Of a stretch of 33,881 nt of DNA, positions 1 to 10,468 are shown piece after piece. The translations under genes were made by a program, and so were the position numbers. The DNA comes from Candidatus Yanofskybacteria bacterium RIFCSPLOWO2_02_FULL_41_13 (lineage in GTDB: Bacteria; Patescibacteriota; Minisyncoccia; 2-02-FULL-40-12; GWA2-44-9): positions 58,789-92,669 of the forward strand of contig MGKQ01000014.1 in assembly GCA_001795735.1 (NCBI GenBank), read 5' to 3'. Every line of letters starts with the position of its first letter. Position 1 is the stretch's first letter. Under the pieces are notes generated by a model, which ran no database searches, had not been told where the DNA came from, and saw only the letters and a program-made list of their open reading frames with translations.

Positions 1-22
1 ACCGGGCGATTCTCTTGTCGAC

Positions 23-592
23 ATGAATTTAACTCAAAAAGTAGCCGATCTTGCCTTAGGCGGACTTGTTGAGGGTTCACTAAAACTTTCGAATGCCAAT
101 TTCGAAAGTTCAGTAGACAATCTGACTGCTTCCGTCATGGATGAAGGCCTTGCCTCTTTTTTCCCCAATATTGACCTGTCTCAAATTAAAACGAGTCAGT
201 CAATAAAAGAAAACGAGGATGCTTATTTTCAACAAATAGATGTTGTTCTAGAAAAATTTGTTAAGGCTTTGCGCCAAGAGGCAGATGAGATTAACTCTAA
301 ACTTGGCCTTATAGATAACGGGGGTATGGCCAACCCTAAATTCATAGCATACTTTATTTCTCAAAAGGAATTATTCGACTCTATTGCCGAAGAGGGAATG
401 CAGATAGTAGTACCGGCAGATTGGTCAAACGAACATCTTGCCCTCATAGGCTACATCTTGCAGCTTTCAGAAGTTAACGAAGCTCTTGCCCAAGGGAAGG
501 ACGATCCCGTCCGAGCGGCTATGGGCTTTAATTTATTTGTTTCTATGTTGGGAGACCTGCCTAAAGTTATTGAATCTTTTTTAAAAAATTAG
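23..592 (+). CDS. hypothetical protein, first gene of T4SS-like locus
   Basis: 189-aa ORF from the track, ATG start, co-directional and closely followed by the next CDS; no family recognised. Confidence 0.7.
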   Translation: MNLTQKVADLALGGLVEGSLKLSNANFESSVDNLTASVMDEGLASFFPNIDLSQIKTSQSIKENEDAYFQQIDVVLEKFVKALRQEADEINSKLGLIDNGGMANPKFIAYFISQKELFDSIAEEGMQIVVPADWSNEHLALIGYILQLSEVNEALAQGKDDPVRAAMGFNLFVSMLGDLPKVIESFLKN

Positions 593-616
593 GAATTTAA
601 AGTCAAATAATAAAGA

Positions 617-3109
617 ATGGCCAACAAAATAAAAATTCCGGTAGCCATAGTAGTTATTTTATCTATTATTTCTTTTAGCTTGCCTTCTTCTCAAGTTGCC
701 AACGCCCAGGGCATATCTGAAACTCTCATCGGTGGGCTTAGTTGTACAACCGGTAGAGTCTTAGCTAATGTGTTAGTCAACAAGATAGTCAGTGGAATTA
801 AGCATGTAGCCAGCGAATTTATGAAACAGGCTGGTACTAGGTTCCGGTTCGGAAGTTGGCTTTATGATCAAGTTGTACCGATAGGCGACAACCCAAACGA
901 CACACGAGAAGGTTTTTTGGATATTGCCGCCCGTTGTTTTGCCAGACAGATATTGAATGACATAACCGCTAGAATGATCGGCACTGCCAGAACAAGTGGC
1001 AGAGATGCAAGAGATTGCAGTGACAGAACTCCTGCTTGGCAGAGGGGGGCTTGCCCTTCATTCGTTCGCGACTGGAGAAGATTTTTGACTAATGCCCAGC
1101 ATAGAGGAGAAAATATTTTCCGATCAATGATCGGATCGGCATCTCTTTGCAATAATATTCTTAACCTAAAGAATGTATTTAATGCCACAAATGAACCTGA
1201 CTTGAGAAGCACGTCAGTTCGAGGCCAAAGCTATTCAATCAATAATTTGAGAGTTGGTAATCTTAATACATTTTACGAAAGATCTAGGTGTACTATGCCT
1301 CAAGGCTGGACGCTTCAAAAATACACGAATGATTTTGCCGGTAATGGAAGCTGGAGCGCATTAACAAGATTAGCCGAACCCCAAAACAATTACTATGGGG
1401 CATTAATTATGTCTTTGGGGGAGTTAGCCGCACAGAGAGTTCACGAAGAAAAAAGTGACTCCCAAGAAGCTGGGCCGACAGGATTTACAGCTAGGAGAGG
1501 TAAGCCCGGTAACACATGTTTAATTAAATCAAATATTGGCCAGTGTGTTATTTATAAAGATATCCTCACTCCCGGTAGTGTTATAAGCAACGCTGTATAC
1601 GCCACCATACAAGAAGAGTTGGCTTGGATAACAAATGTAGACGAGTGGCAAGAGCTTATTAGCCGTATGATGGCTAGGGTAATGACCAGAATTCTTAACT
1701 TATCTGAGCCAAGCAACTATGATCAAGAGGATTTTGCGCGAGAGAATACGAAATATGATTCATTCTACGACGGTGACGATTTTGATTCTATTGATTTTGG
1801 ACCAAGTACACCTCCGATGCCTCCGGTCGGCTCAGTAACAGTCTGCGCGGATGCCAATTACCAGGGATTTTGCGAAACATTCTCATTTAGCGATCCCGAT
1901 CTAAGAAATAACCCAATCCTAAATGATTCGGTTTCATCAATCTTAGTGCCGGCCAATACAGTAGTAGCCCTTTATGAGCATATAAACTATGGAGGAGTAG
2001 TGGTATATACCGGTTCTGACGACGACCTCTCGTCTATCCCATCCATCCCAGGATTTGGATCTTTCGACAATGAAACGTCCTCAATAAAAATCTCTCTCTC
2101 GACAAGTGCAACCTGCCAAGACAGGGGTCAAAGTGATAATTATTCAACTCAAGTTCAAACTGCAATCAATACTGTCGTAAATACTACAACTCTTGATGAC
2201 GGCCAAACCGGACCGGGGAATGAAGATGATATGGGAACGTTTCTTGATGCGGTAGTTCTTGAATTAAGGGGAGCGGGACTTAGGGCCGGCCGAGTTAATA
2301 ACGGCCGACTGAGCATAGACTCTATAATCGTAGGTCAATCGAGCGATTCCGACGGAACAGTATACATAATAATAGCCGATGCTTTCTCATCTTCTACTAG
2401 AATAGGGGATAAAACTCAGGTTTTGTGCTCCGATCATGGAAGCTGGTCATGGCTACAGGATCCCGGAGGAATTCCGGTTGGATCAATACCCTACGGCATA
2501 AATCTTCAGACTTCTGGCGGTCAAGTCGTTTCTTCAATAGATGACGGCAATACTTCTAGCTACGGTTACCTCGCTGTTGTCGGCTATCCTTACGGTTCAA
2601 ATGATTTTGTTCTCCTTGATTTAAACGGCGGCATCCTTGAAAGCGGAGATAAGGTTGCGATCAAAAACCAGGCCGCTTATTACTTCAGCGCCCGAAACGG
2701 CGGAGGATCGAGGTTAAGCGCCGATGCCGGCAGTGTCGGCCAGTCTGAAGAACTTGCCATTATTAAATCAGACGGTTCGGCCGGACAAATAACCAGCGGG
2801 ATAACAGTTAACTTTGCCGGTTCGGCATGCTGTTACATGGTCGCCGAAAATGGCGGTGGCGATTTAGTTAATTTCGACCGCCCATTAGCCGGAGCATGGG
2901 AGGCATTCATTCTTACAATAACCGGAAATAGTCCGCCGCCCTTGCCCCAGCCTGGGAACCTTCCCCCTCCACCGACCCCTCAGACCGCTCAATGTGACGA
3001 CGGTGCAGATAACGACAGCGACGGTCAGATAGACTATGTCAGTCCGTATATTAACACGCCGCCAGATTCGGATTGCAGTAGCGTGTCCGACAACGATGAA
3101 AGTCAATAA
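617..3109 (+). CDS. secreted multidomain protein with betagamma-crystallin-like and fascin-like beta-trefoil segments and an acidic CDDGxDNDxDGxxD tail
   Basis: N-terminal hydrophobic signal (VAIVVILSIISFSLPSSQVANAQ); VTVCADANYQGFCETF...VVALYEHINYGGVVVYTG (crystallin-like); YFSARNGGGSRLSADA...YMVAENGGGDLVNFDRPLAGAWEAFIL (fascin-like); CDDGADNDSDGQID tail. Confidence 0.75.
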   Translation: MANKIKIPVAIVVILSIISFSLPSSQVANAQGISETLIGGLSCTTGRVLANVLVNKIVSGIKHVASEFMKQAGTRFRFGSWLYDQVVPIGDNPNDTREGFLDIAARCFARQILNDITARMIGTARTSGRDARDCSDRTPAWQRGACPSFVRDWRRFLTNAQHRGENIFRSMIGSASLCNNILNLKNVFNATNEPDLRSTSVRGQSYSINNLRVGNLNTFYERSRCTMPQGWTLQKYTNDFAGNGSWSALTRLAEPQNNYYGALIMSLGELAAQRVHEEKSDSQEAGPTGFTARRGKPGNTCLIKSNIGQCVIYKDILTPGSVISNAVYATIQEELAWITNVDEWQELISRMMARVMTRILNLSEPSNYDQEDFARENTKYDSFYDGDDFDSIDFGPSTPPMPPVGSVTVCADANYQGFCETFSFSDPDLRNNPILNDSVSSILVPANTVVALYEHINYGGVVVYTGSDDDLSSIPSIPGFGSFDNETSSIKISLSTSATCQDRGQSDNYSTQVQTAINTVVNTTTLDDGQTGPGNEDDMGTFLDAVVLELRGAGLRAGRVNNGRLSIDSIIVGQSSDSDGTVYIIIADAFSSSTRIGDKTQVLCSDHGSWSWLQDPGGIPVGSIPYGINLQTSGGQVVSSIDDGNTSSYGYLAVVGYPYGSNDFVLLDLNGGILESGDKVAIKNQAAYYFSARNGGGSRLSADAGSVGQSEELAIIKSDGSAGQITSGITVNFAGSACCYMVAENGGGDLVNFDRPLAGAWEAFILTITGNSPPPLPQPGNLPPPPTPQTAQCDDGADNDSDGQIDYVSPYINTPPDSDCSSVSDNDESQ

Positions 3110-3118
3110 TAAAACCTA

Positions 3119-5785
3119 ATGTCAAGGCATAGAACAAAAGTCAGTTCTTTACTGTTAACAGTTGCAATAGCTATTATAGTTTTTATTCCCTTGCATTCTG
3201 CACAGGCAGGTTTGGCAGACCTAGCCGTTGATGCTTTTGCTTTTGGCACTGTCGGTTGGATGCTCTCTTTAGCCCGGGGAATTTTGACTTTCTTTATAAG
3301 CCTACTCGGGTCTGGCATAAACTGGGTATTGAGCGTGCCCATAACCGATTCTCAAGTTGTAAAAAGTGTCTGGGAATTAGTCAGGAACTTTACTAATATG
3401 TTCTTCATTATCGCCCTGATTGTTATGGCTTTTGGCACAATATTTAATATCCGGGGATATGATTTGAGATCATTAATCCTAAGGTTCCTTATAGCCGCCC
3501 TTCTTATTAACTTCAGTTTGGTAATCGGGGGAGTAATTATAGACTGGACTCAATCCCTGAGTAATGTTTTTTTGACGGCAATCGGCGATGTCGGCAACAG
3601 ACTGGGCCAAATATTTGTTTTTGGCAATAGGTTCGCTCCGCCCATTAATACAAGCGGTGCCCTGCAAGCCAATACTGTTGATCTAAACACATGGCAGCAA
3701 ACAATTGCAGTTTTTGGCGATATAGTAATGCTGGGAATTGTATTCTTCGCTATGGCCGTATTGTTCGTAATGGTACTGATACGCGTGCCTATTCTTTGGG
3801 CTCTACTCATATTTTCTCCCATAGCCTGGCTCACGAATATACTTCCCAAAACTCAGCATATCCATAGACTGTGGTGGAAATATTTTATTGCATGGAATAT
3901 TTTTCTCCCAATGTATCTTTTCTTTATCTATATCGGCCTTTATATCGGCGACCCGGCAAAACGAACTCAACTATTGGGAACTGCGCAAGGGTCTCAACAA
4001 ATTTTAGGCTCCATCAGGATTGAGGATATATTTTTCTATATCTTAATTTCAATGGTATTGATTTACGGGGCTAAACTCTCCCTCAGCGGATCAATGGCCG
4101 GAAGTGATTTCGGAATAGCCTCGAGTACATGGGCCAAAGGAAAAGCTGCGGCAAGATTTACCGGCATTGGCCTAGCAAGACGCACACCAGGAGTAAGGGA
4201 ACTCGAGCCGATGTACCAAGGTGCAAAAAATTGGTTTGATCAATTTCAGCGAAAATCAAAAGAAAAAGTCGAAGAGAGAGCAGATGCCTGGTCTAAACGT
4301 TTTGGCGTTGAGGGAACCGATGTTAAGCGATTTATGAAAAACGTTGAGGAGGCACTGAAGAAAATGAGAGACAATGGAGATGTCAACAAAAAGACGAAGC
4401 TGGAAGATATAATGATTAACCCTAATAGTTCTCCGGCACAAATCGTAGCAGCCGGAAAGTTACTTAAAGAATTCCACGTAGATGAACTTAACAAAGATCA
4501 GGTGGCAAAAATGAGCGGAGCCTACAGTAGGGCCGGAATTGCAGAACAAAGCAAGTATCTGGCTAGTGTGAACTATGATAAACAGTCTGCGGAAGATTTA
4601 ACTGCCATGCTATCTGATGGATACATTAACAATGTTGACCCCGCCTTTAGAGATAAGTTCAAATCAAGAGTTACTGATGCTCTGATTAAGAAACGTAAAT
4701 ATGGAGATATGGACTCCTACATGAAGTTACTAAATAACTACGGGAATAACGAAGATGATGTCGTTGATGCACTTGGTAAGACCGACAAGGATTTCCTAGA
4801 TGAGATGTCGAGAGATGAGGCATTTACCCTTTTCAATGGACTTAAAAAGAAAGATGGTACAGACATGCAGCGCGCTAAGAAGCTGATTGCTGAAAAAATG
4901 CTAAAGAAGGGATACTTTGCTAAAGAAGGGAAAATAGGAGCAGACGGTAAACTGGAGAGGGCTGGGCTCGAAAATATAATGAAGCTTGCTAAAAACGGCG
5001 GTATTTATGATTCAGACCTTGAGATAAGTAGAGCTCTGAAAGTAGCGGAAGAAAAACGCCTGATATCTGCCTTAGAAATACGCAGACAGTTGCACCTATT
5101 AGATAAAGATGAGGAGGGAAATGAAAAATCATATGACCGAGTTCTCAAAGATCGTGTTCAAAAGCTCAACGCTGAAGGCTTGCTAAAGGTAAGGGTTGAT
5201 GAAATTAGCAAGGATAGTGGTATAACCCTAACTGAAGATGGTGGGAATTTTATGAACGAAGTGCGATCTGTGTTAACAAAAAATCCCGGGAGAATCAAGG
5301 CGATAACCAACCACAACAATTATACGGGCGAGTATCAGAATCTATATGAAAAGATATTTGAAAAAATTAGGGAAGAAACTAAAGAAAGAATACGGGAAAA
5401 AAACAGAGAGAGAATTAGAGCCCAAAATAAAAAGGGCTCGGAATCTAGCACAGAAGTATCTACACTACCGCAACCGCCCCAGCATCTTGGCGGTCCGACA
5501 ATAATGGGTAGGCCAGAGGAAAAACCAACACCAATAAAAAAAGAGGGTGGGAGCCAGAGCCAGATTATTCTGCCTCCTGAAGCCCAATTTAAGCTCGAAC
5601 AAGAGCATGAACAAGCAAGAAATCCAGAAGAAGAAAGAATCAAAAGCCAGATAGCGAAACAAGGATATATGGGTTTTATAATAAAAGAGTCGGCTGATGC
5701 ATTTAGAGACAAACATTTAGACTGGATTGAATCCAGGGTGGGTAGCGAATGGCAGTTCAGGCCACCAAATAAAAAATCTTCCTAA
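3119..5785 (+). CDS. VirB6/TrbL-like polytopic membrane protein with ~500-aa charged C-terminal extension
   Basis: signal-like N-terminus, several TM helices (FTNMFFIIALIVMAFGTIFNI; LILRFLIAALLINFSLVIGGVIIDW; WALLIFSPIAWL), position upstream of PrgI/VirB4. Confidence 0.75.
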   Translation: MSRHRTKVSSLLLTVAIAIIVFIPLHSAQAGLADLAVDAFAFGTVGWMLSLARGILTFFISLLGSGINWVLSVPITDSQVVKSVWELVRNFTNMFFIIALIVMAFGTIFNIRGYDLRSLILRFLIAALLINFSLVIGGVIIDWTQSLSNVFLTAIGDVGNRLGQIFVFGNRFAPPINTSGALQANTVDLNTWQQTIAVFGDIVMLGIVFFAMAVLFVMVLIRVPILWALLIFSPIAWLTNILPKTQHIHRLWWKYFIAWNIFLPMYLFFIYIGLYIGDPAKRTQLLGTAQGSQQILGSIRIEDIFFYILISMVLIYGAKLSLSGSMAGSDFGIASSTWAKGKAAARFTGIGLARRTPGVRELEPMYQGAKNWFDQFQRKSKEKVEERADAWSKRFGVEGTDVKRFMKNVEEALKKMRDNGDVNKKTKLEDIMINPNSSPAQIVAAGKLLKEFHVDELNKDQVAKMSGAYSRAGIAEQSKYLASVNYDKQSAEDLTAMLSDGYINNVDPAFRDKFKSRVTDALIKKRKYGDMDSYMKLLNNYGNNEDDVVDALGKTDKDFLDEMSRDEAFTLFNGLKKKDGTDMQRAKKLIAEKMLKKGYFAKEGKIGADGKLERAGLENIMKLAKNGGIYDSDLEISRALKVAEEKRLISALEIRRQLHLLDKDEEGNEKSYDRVLKDRVQKLNAEGLLKVRVDEISKDSGITLTEDGGNFMNEVRSVLTKNPGRIKAITNHNNYTGEYQNLYEKIFEKIREETKERIREKNRERIRAQNKKGSESSTEVSTLPQPPQHLGGPTIMGRPEEKPTPIKKEGGSQSQIILPPEAQFKLEQEHEQARNPEEERIKSQIAKQGYMGFIIKESADAFRDKHLDWIESRVGSEWQFRPPNKKSS

Positions 5786-5802
5786 CAAAAATAAGTAAGC
5801 AC

Positions 5803-6633
5803 ATGGACGAACAAATAACATCACAACAGAATATTTCACTAAGTGGCATCTCCGGCGGAGGCGAGATTGATATTTACACATACTTCACGGCAAGTCCTTA
5901 TTTTGCCGGCTTTGATAGTTATGAGAGCCCGGAAAGAAAAATATTTTTATCGTCTTTCCGAAGCTTATCTCCTTCACTGCGCGAGTTTTTATCTTCAGAT
6001 ACAACTGCATCAACCATATTTACAACCGGGCAGTCATACAATTTAGATGACAACCAGATCTTTACTCTCGCTAAATCAGTCAGAGAACTTCTGACCGGCA
6101 AGATATTTATAAAAGATTTCCCGATAACTCTATCTTCTAAACTGGGTATAGACGACATAAAAGCGGGGGAGATAGCCGATAAGCTGATTTCCAAATCTTT
6201 CGGACCGATAATTGAGGACTTGAAACGCATACAGCGAAACAAGTTCCCGGACAGAATCTCGCAGATGCAGAAAGAAACCGTGCCTGAAAAGTTAACCCAG
6301 CCGACGGCCAGACCGGTTACATCAAGAGAGGCTCCGACTCCGGCGCAAGCGTTACAAGAGACGAGCGACAAGAAACAAACGATAAGTGCTGAGCCCCGAC
6401 AGCCTTTCGCCTCAAGCTTTAGGCCACCGCCGTCACCTCCGCCCGATTTAAAAGCTAAATCAAGCTTCCAGACAAAACCAGAACCCGTAAAAGCTCCTGC
6501 CCAAAATGTGTTTAAAATTCCAGATTTGGGTCAGTCAGTCAGTCCGGAGAGTAAAGACAAGGATAAAAAATCAATCAATGACGAGCTTGAGAAGATAGCG
6601 AATGTTATTGATCTACGAAGCCAAGAGAAATAA
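5803..6633 (+). CDS. hypothetical protein with proline-rich C-terminal half
   Basis: 276-aa ORF, 17 nt after the VirB6-like gene, same strand; PPPSPPPDLKAK segment. Confidence 0.65.
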   Translation: MDEQITSQQNISLSGISGGGEIDIYTYFTASPYFAGFDSYESPERKIFLSSFRSLSPSLREFLSSDTTASTIFTTGQSYNLDDNQIFTLAKSVRELLTGKIFIKDFPITLSSKLGIDDIKAGEIADKLISKSFGPIIEDLKRIQRNKFPDRISQMQKETVPEKLTQPTARPVTSREAPTPAQALQETSDKKQTISAEPRQPFASSFRPPPSPPPDLKAKSSFQTKPEPVKAPAQNVFKIPDLGQSVSPESKDKDKKSINDELEKIANVIDLRSQEK

Positions 6634-6738
6634 AGATACCAATATACTAATCGGTACTAATGATACGAATATATACTAATCTTTTATTCGAATAATTAGT
6701 ATCATTCGCATGTATTCGTATATTAGTATCTCGTATTA

Positions 6739-7089
6739 GTGAAGTTCCAAGTCCCACAATTTATTGCAACGGAAACAAGACTGATCGGGCCATTTACACT
6801 AAAACAGTTCCTCTGGCTTGCCGGCGGGGGAATGGTTATTTTTCTGCTTTTCATAACTCTCAACCAGCTGGTATTTTTTATAGCCGCAATCCCGGTTGCA
6901 GCTATTTTTATCTCTCTGGCCTTCGTTAAAATAAACGAAACACCGCTCATGAATTATGCTTTGTACGGTATTATGTACCTGACTAATCCCAAACGTTATG
7001 TTTTCAAGAAAGAAGAAAGTGAACTACAAGAAATAGTGCTTTCGGATAGAGTATCAAATGAAGTAGTCATTTCCGATAAGAAAAAGTAA
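6739..7089 (+). CDS. PrgI family protein
   Basis: GTG start; MKFQVPQFIATETRLIGPFTLKQFLWLAGGG plus two TM helices, typical of PrgI-type T4SS proteins; adjacent to VirB4. Confidence 0.8.
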   Translation: MKFQVPQFIATETRLIGPFTLKQFLWLAGGGMVIFLLFITLNQLVFFIAAIPVAAIFISLAFVKINETPLMNYALYGIMYLTNPKRYVFKKEESELQEIVLSDRVSNEVVISDKKK

Positions 7090-7154
7090 ATTCTTGTAAC
7101 TTGTAACGAGAGCCTTGAAATATTCCTCGATACACGATACACGATACACGGTCA

Positions 7155-7793
7155 GTGCCTACCCCGACCCCATCAACCCAACAACTGGTATCAATACGGG
7201 AAATAAGAGACAACATCGTCTTGCTTAAGGACGGTTCAATCCGGGCAATTATCGAAGTCTCGGCGATTAATTTTGAACTCCGCTCAGAGGACGAGCAGAT
7301 AGCCATCATTCAAAATTTTCAAAAATTCATTAATTCATTGGACTTTCCTCTTCAGATCTGCATCGTTTCCAGAAAACTTTTCATTGACAATTACCTTAAG
7401 CTTGCAGTCGAGGCTTCGGGCCAGCTGGACAACGAGCTCTTGCGGATACAGGCAAGCGAATACATTAAATTTATTACGGAGCTTTCATCACTGACGAATA
7501 TCATGTCGAAGAAGTTTTACATTACCGTTCCTTTTTACATTTTTGAGTCTCCCACAAAAACCGGTCTCTTCCAAAGCGTTAAAAGCGCGATGGGATCAGC
7601 TTCCGGAACAATACAATTGAGCGATGAGAAGTTCGCAATATACCAGAACCAACTTATGCAAAGAGCGGAACTTGTTTTCGGCGGATTGGTCGGCTTGGGC
7701 TTAAGGACTCGGCTGATGGAGAAAGATGAGTTGGTGAAAGTATTTTATGATTTATACAATCCGGCGATAAGGACGGCGGAGGAGAAGAAGTAA
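7155..7793 (+). CDS. VirB4/TraC N-terminal-domain-like protein
   Basis: GTG start; VSIREIRDNIVLLKDGSIRAIIEVSAINFEL resembles the VirB4/TraC N-terminal region; directly upstream of the VirB4 ATPase. Confidence 0.7.
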   Translation: MPTPTPSTQQLVSIREIRDNIVLLKDGSIRAIIEVSAINFELRSEDEQIAIIQNFQKFINSLDFPLQICIVSRKLFIDNYLKLAVEASGQLDNELLRIQASEYIKFITELSSLTNIMSKKFYITVPFYIFESPTKTGLFQSVKSAMGSASGTIQLSDEKFAIYQNQLMQRAELVFGGLVGLGLRTRLMEKDELVKVFYDLYNPAIRTAEEKK

Positions 7794-7831
7794 GTTTTTG
7801 TCCAAGAGCAAAGCAATCGATTAACAAAAAG

Positions 7832-9595
7832 TTGGCAAAACATAAACAAAAAACGAAAGAAGAGGCAAAAAACATTGACGGCTTTCTGGCTCCGTCAGCA
7901 TTTAGCGTTTCTCCAAATCATATTCAAATCGGCAATCAATATGTCCGGACCATACTGTTGGCGACATATCCGCGCTATCTTCATACAAACTGGTTTTCTC
8001 CCATAATAAATCTTGATCGCGTTTTTGACATATCTATTTATATAAACCCAAAAAACACGGCTCAGGTTCTGAGACAGCTTCGCGACCAACTGGCCCGGCT
8101 GGAAGCAGAAGTAATGGAAGAATCAGCTTCGGGAAAAGTCAGAAATCCGATTCTTGAAACGGCCATTCAGGACATTGAGACGCTCCGCGATAAGCTCCAG
8201 CAGGGGACGGATCGTTTTTTCGAACTCGGAATATACATAACCATATATGAGAACTCTCTGCGGGATCTGGATGATGCGGAAAATAAAATCAAGGGCATGC
8301 TTGAATATCAGTTAATCTTCTCGAGACCGGCGACGTTTCGAATGTCGGAAGGTTTTATGTCAACTCTGCCCCTTAATAAAGACCAGCTGAACGTTTACAC
8401 ATCAATGAATACTGAACCTCTCTCCTCTACATTTCCTTTTGTTTCTTTCGATCTTACGTCCAACTCCGGAATATTGTACGGAATTAACACTCACAACAAT
8501 TCTTTGGTTCTTTACGACCGGTTTGAACTTGAGAACGCAAACTCCGTGGTATTCGGAAAATCCGGAGGAGGAAAAAGCTACACCGTAAAACTTGAGATTC
8601 TGCGAAGCATGATTTTTGGAACACAGGTTTTAGTTATAGACCCCGAAGACGAGTATAAATATCTGGCGGAAACCGTCGGCGGGTCAAATATTAAAATCTC
8701 GATTAACTCTCCGCACCACCTTAACCCCCTTGATCTGCCGATCCCTAAAGCTGATGAAACACCGGCTGACGTATTTAAATCCCACCTGCTTGATCTGGCC
8801 GGCCTCCTGAAGCTTATTATGGGCGAGCTGACTCCAGAGGAAGATTCCATACTGGATGAGGCGCTTATCCAGACTTATGCCATAAAAGACATAACTCCGG
8901 AAAGGGACTTTTCGAACACTCCGCCGCCAATACTATCCGATCTTCAAAGCGTTCTTGAAGGACTTACCGGTGCCGAGTCTATGGCAGTTAGGCTGAATAA
9001 ATATACCAAAGGAACTTTTTCAGGATTTTTAAACAATCCGACTAATGTTTCCCTCGAAAACCGTTTTGTCGTTTTCAGCATCAGAGACATGGAAGAAGAA
9101 CTGCGGCCGATCGCTATGTACCTGATTTTAAACCATATCTGGACGCAAGTCCGCCGGAATCTTAAAAAAAGGATTTTGGTAGTTGACGAAGCTTGGTGGC
9201 TGATGAAATACCAGCTCGGCGCAGAATTCTTGTTTAATATCGCTAAGCGGGCCAGAAAATATTATCTGGGCTTAACAACCATAACCCAAGATATCCCGGA
9301 TTTTATAGCTACGCCTCAGGGAAAGGCGATTGTTACCAACTCATCCATGCAAGTACTGATGAAACAGTCTCCGGCCGCCGTTGAAACAGTAAAGCAAACT
9401 TTTAACCTGACTGACGCCGAGAAATATTATCTTCTTGAAGCCCGTGTTGGCTTTGGATTGTTCTTTATAGGTCAGAACCATGTCGGTATTAGGGTTGTCG
9501 CTTCTTATGCCGAAGACCAGATAATTACTTCCGACCCAAGACAGATACTTGAAGTAGAGAAGGCGAAGGCAGAGTGGGCAAAGGAGCAGAGCTAG
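7832..9595 (+). CDS. virB4: VirB4-like conjugation/T4SS ATPase
   Basis: TTG start; Walker A FGKSGGGKSYTVK, VLVIDPEDEYKYL, Walker B RILVVDEAWWLM, TITQDIPDF motif. Confidence 0.9.
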   Translation: MAKHKQKTKEEAKNIDGFLAPSAFSVSPNHIQIGNQYVRTILLATYPRYLHTNWFSPIINLDRVFDISIYINPKNTAQVLRQLRDQLARLEAEVMEESASGKVRNPILETAIQDIETLRDKLQQGTDRFFELGIYITIYENSLRDLDDAENKIKGMLEYQLIFSRPATFRMSEGFMSTLPLNKDQLNVYTSMNTEPLSSTFPFVSFDLTSNSGILYGINTHNNSLVLYDRFELENANSVVFGKSGGGKSYTVKLEILRSMIFGTQVLVIDPEDEYKYLAETVGGSNIKISINSPHHLNPLDLPIPKADETPADVFKSHLLDLAGLLKLIMGELTPEEDSILDEALIQTYAIKDITPERDFSNTPPPILSDLQSVLEGLTGAESMAVRLNKYTKGTFSGFLNNPTNVSLENRFVVFSIRDMEEELRPIAMYLILNHIWTQVRRNLKKRILVVDEAWWLMKYQLGAEFLFNIAKRARKYYLGLTTITQDIPDFIATPQGKAIVTNSSMQVLMKQSPAAVETVKQTFNLTDAEKYYLLEARVGFGLFFIGQNHVGIRVVASYAEDQIITSDPRQILEVEKAKAEWAKEQS

Positions 9596-9720
9596 AATAA
9601 TTTCTCATTTATCATTTTCCAACTTCCATTGAATTAATATTGTTTCATTTATATATTTTTAGAAAATGGCTCAGTGGTTAAATGGTAAATTATTGGCAAA
9701 TGGTAATTGGTAATTGACTA

Positions 9721-10380
9721 ATGGCAGATACCAACCAACAACTTCTTGAGGGTCAGTTCCAGACCGAAGCAAATCGGAGTGAATTGGAGGCAAAAGAAGA
9801 GTCGCAAGATATCGCCCAAGAGGCCACTGAGATGGAAGAGGTTTATTATGCTAACCAGCTTGCCTTTCAAAGAGAACAAGAAGCTCAAGCAACAACCGCC
9901 TTGGCTAAAGAGGGGAGCTCATTCGGTAAAGCATCTTTGTTTAAATATGCCATCATCCTACTCATTTTTGCCATACCCAATGATATTGTTGACGCCATAG
10001 AGCTAACTGGATTCTTAGTTATACTATCTTGGCTCGTATCACTATTTTTATCTGCATCGCAGATTATAATTATGTGGTTTGCCGACTCTGAACTTAAAAA
10101 TGTCCGAGAGCACGTGGGTAAAGTTAAACAATACCAGAAAACAGCGGCTAAAACACTGACTAAAACCGCTTCCCGTTTAGCTAAATTCGCACCCAGAAAT
10201 CCTATTACTAAAGTCTTAATTGGAGCCTGTCTAGAAATGATCCCACTTATATCAATAATGCCGTGGTCTAGTATTTGCACTGTACTAGCTTACATGGACG
10301 AGCGTAAGACCTTTAAAGAAGCTCGGGCCAGTTCCGAAGAGTTGGCAAATATTTCCCAGCAACCTGTCGAAGTAGTATAA
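9721..10380 (+). CDS. hypothetical membrane protein
   Basis: 219-aa ORF with hydrophobic segments (YAIILLIFAIPNDIVDAI; FLVILSWLVSLFLS), co-directional with T4SS genes. Confidence 0.65.
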   Translation: MADTNQQLLEGQFQTEANRSELEAKEESQDIAQEATEMEEVYYANQLAFQREQEAQATTALAKEGSSFGKASLFKYAIILLIFAIPNDIVDAIELTGFLVILSWLVSLFLSASQIIIMWFADSELKNVREHVGKVKQYQKTAAKTLTKTASRLAKFAPRNPITKVLIGACLEMIPLISIMPWSSICTVLAYMDERKTFKEARASSEELANISQQPVEVV

Positions 10381-10468
10381 TGGGTTAGAATTTATGAATC
10401 CCGCATGAAGTCTCGCTCGCGACAGGGTCGCGAGTCCGGAGGACCTCGGCGGAGCTACTTCGTACGAG

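Noticed and set aside
5335-5712. 125-aa and 83-aa minus ORFs within the VirB6-like gene
   Set aside because: Antisense shadows of a charged-repeat coding region; no family resemblance.
6634-7154. CRISPR-like array in the ACTAAT/CGATACA repeats
   Set aside because: Units are 6-12 bp and degenerate, with no spacer-sized unique intervals and no cas genes.
7155-9595. VirB4 disrupted into two ORFs by frameshift (pseudogene)
   Set aside because: The N-terminal-like and ATPase parts each look complete, are separated by a 38-nt gap and sit in an intact operon; separate TraC-like and VirB4-like ORFs appear to be a normal arrangement in this lineage.
9667-9710. tRNA-like ggctcagtggttaaatgg
   Set aside because: Resembles a D-arm only; no acceptor or T-arm can be drawn.
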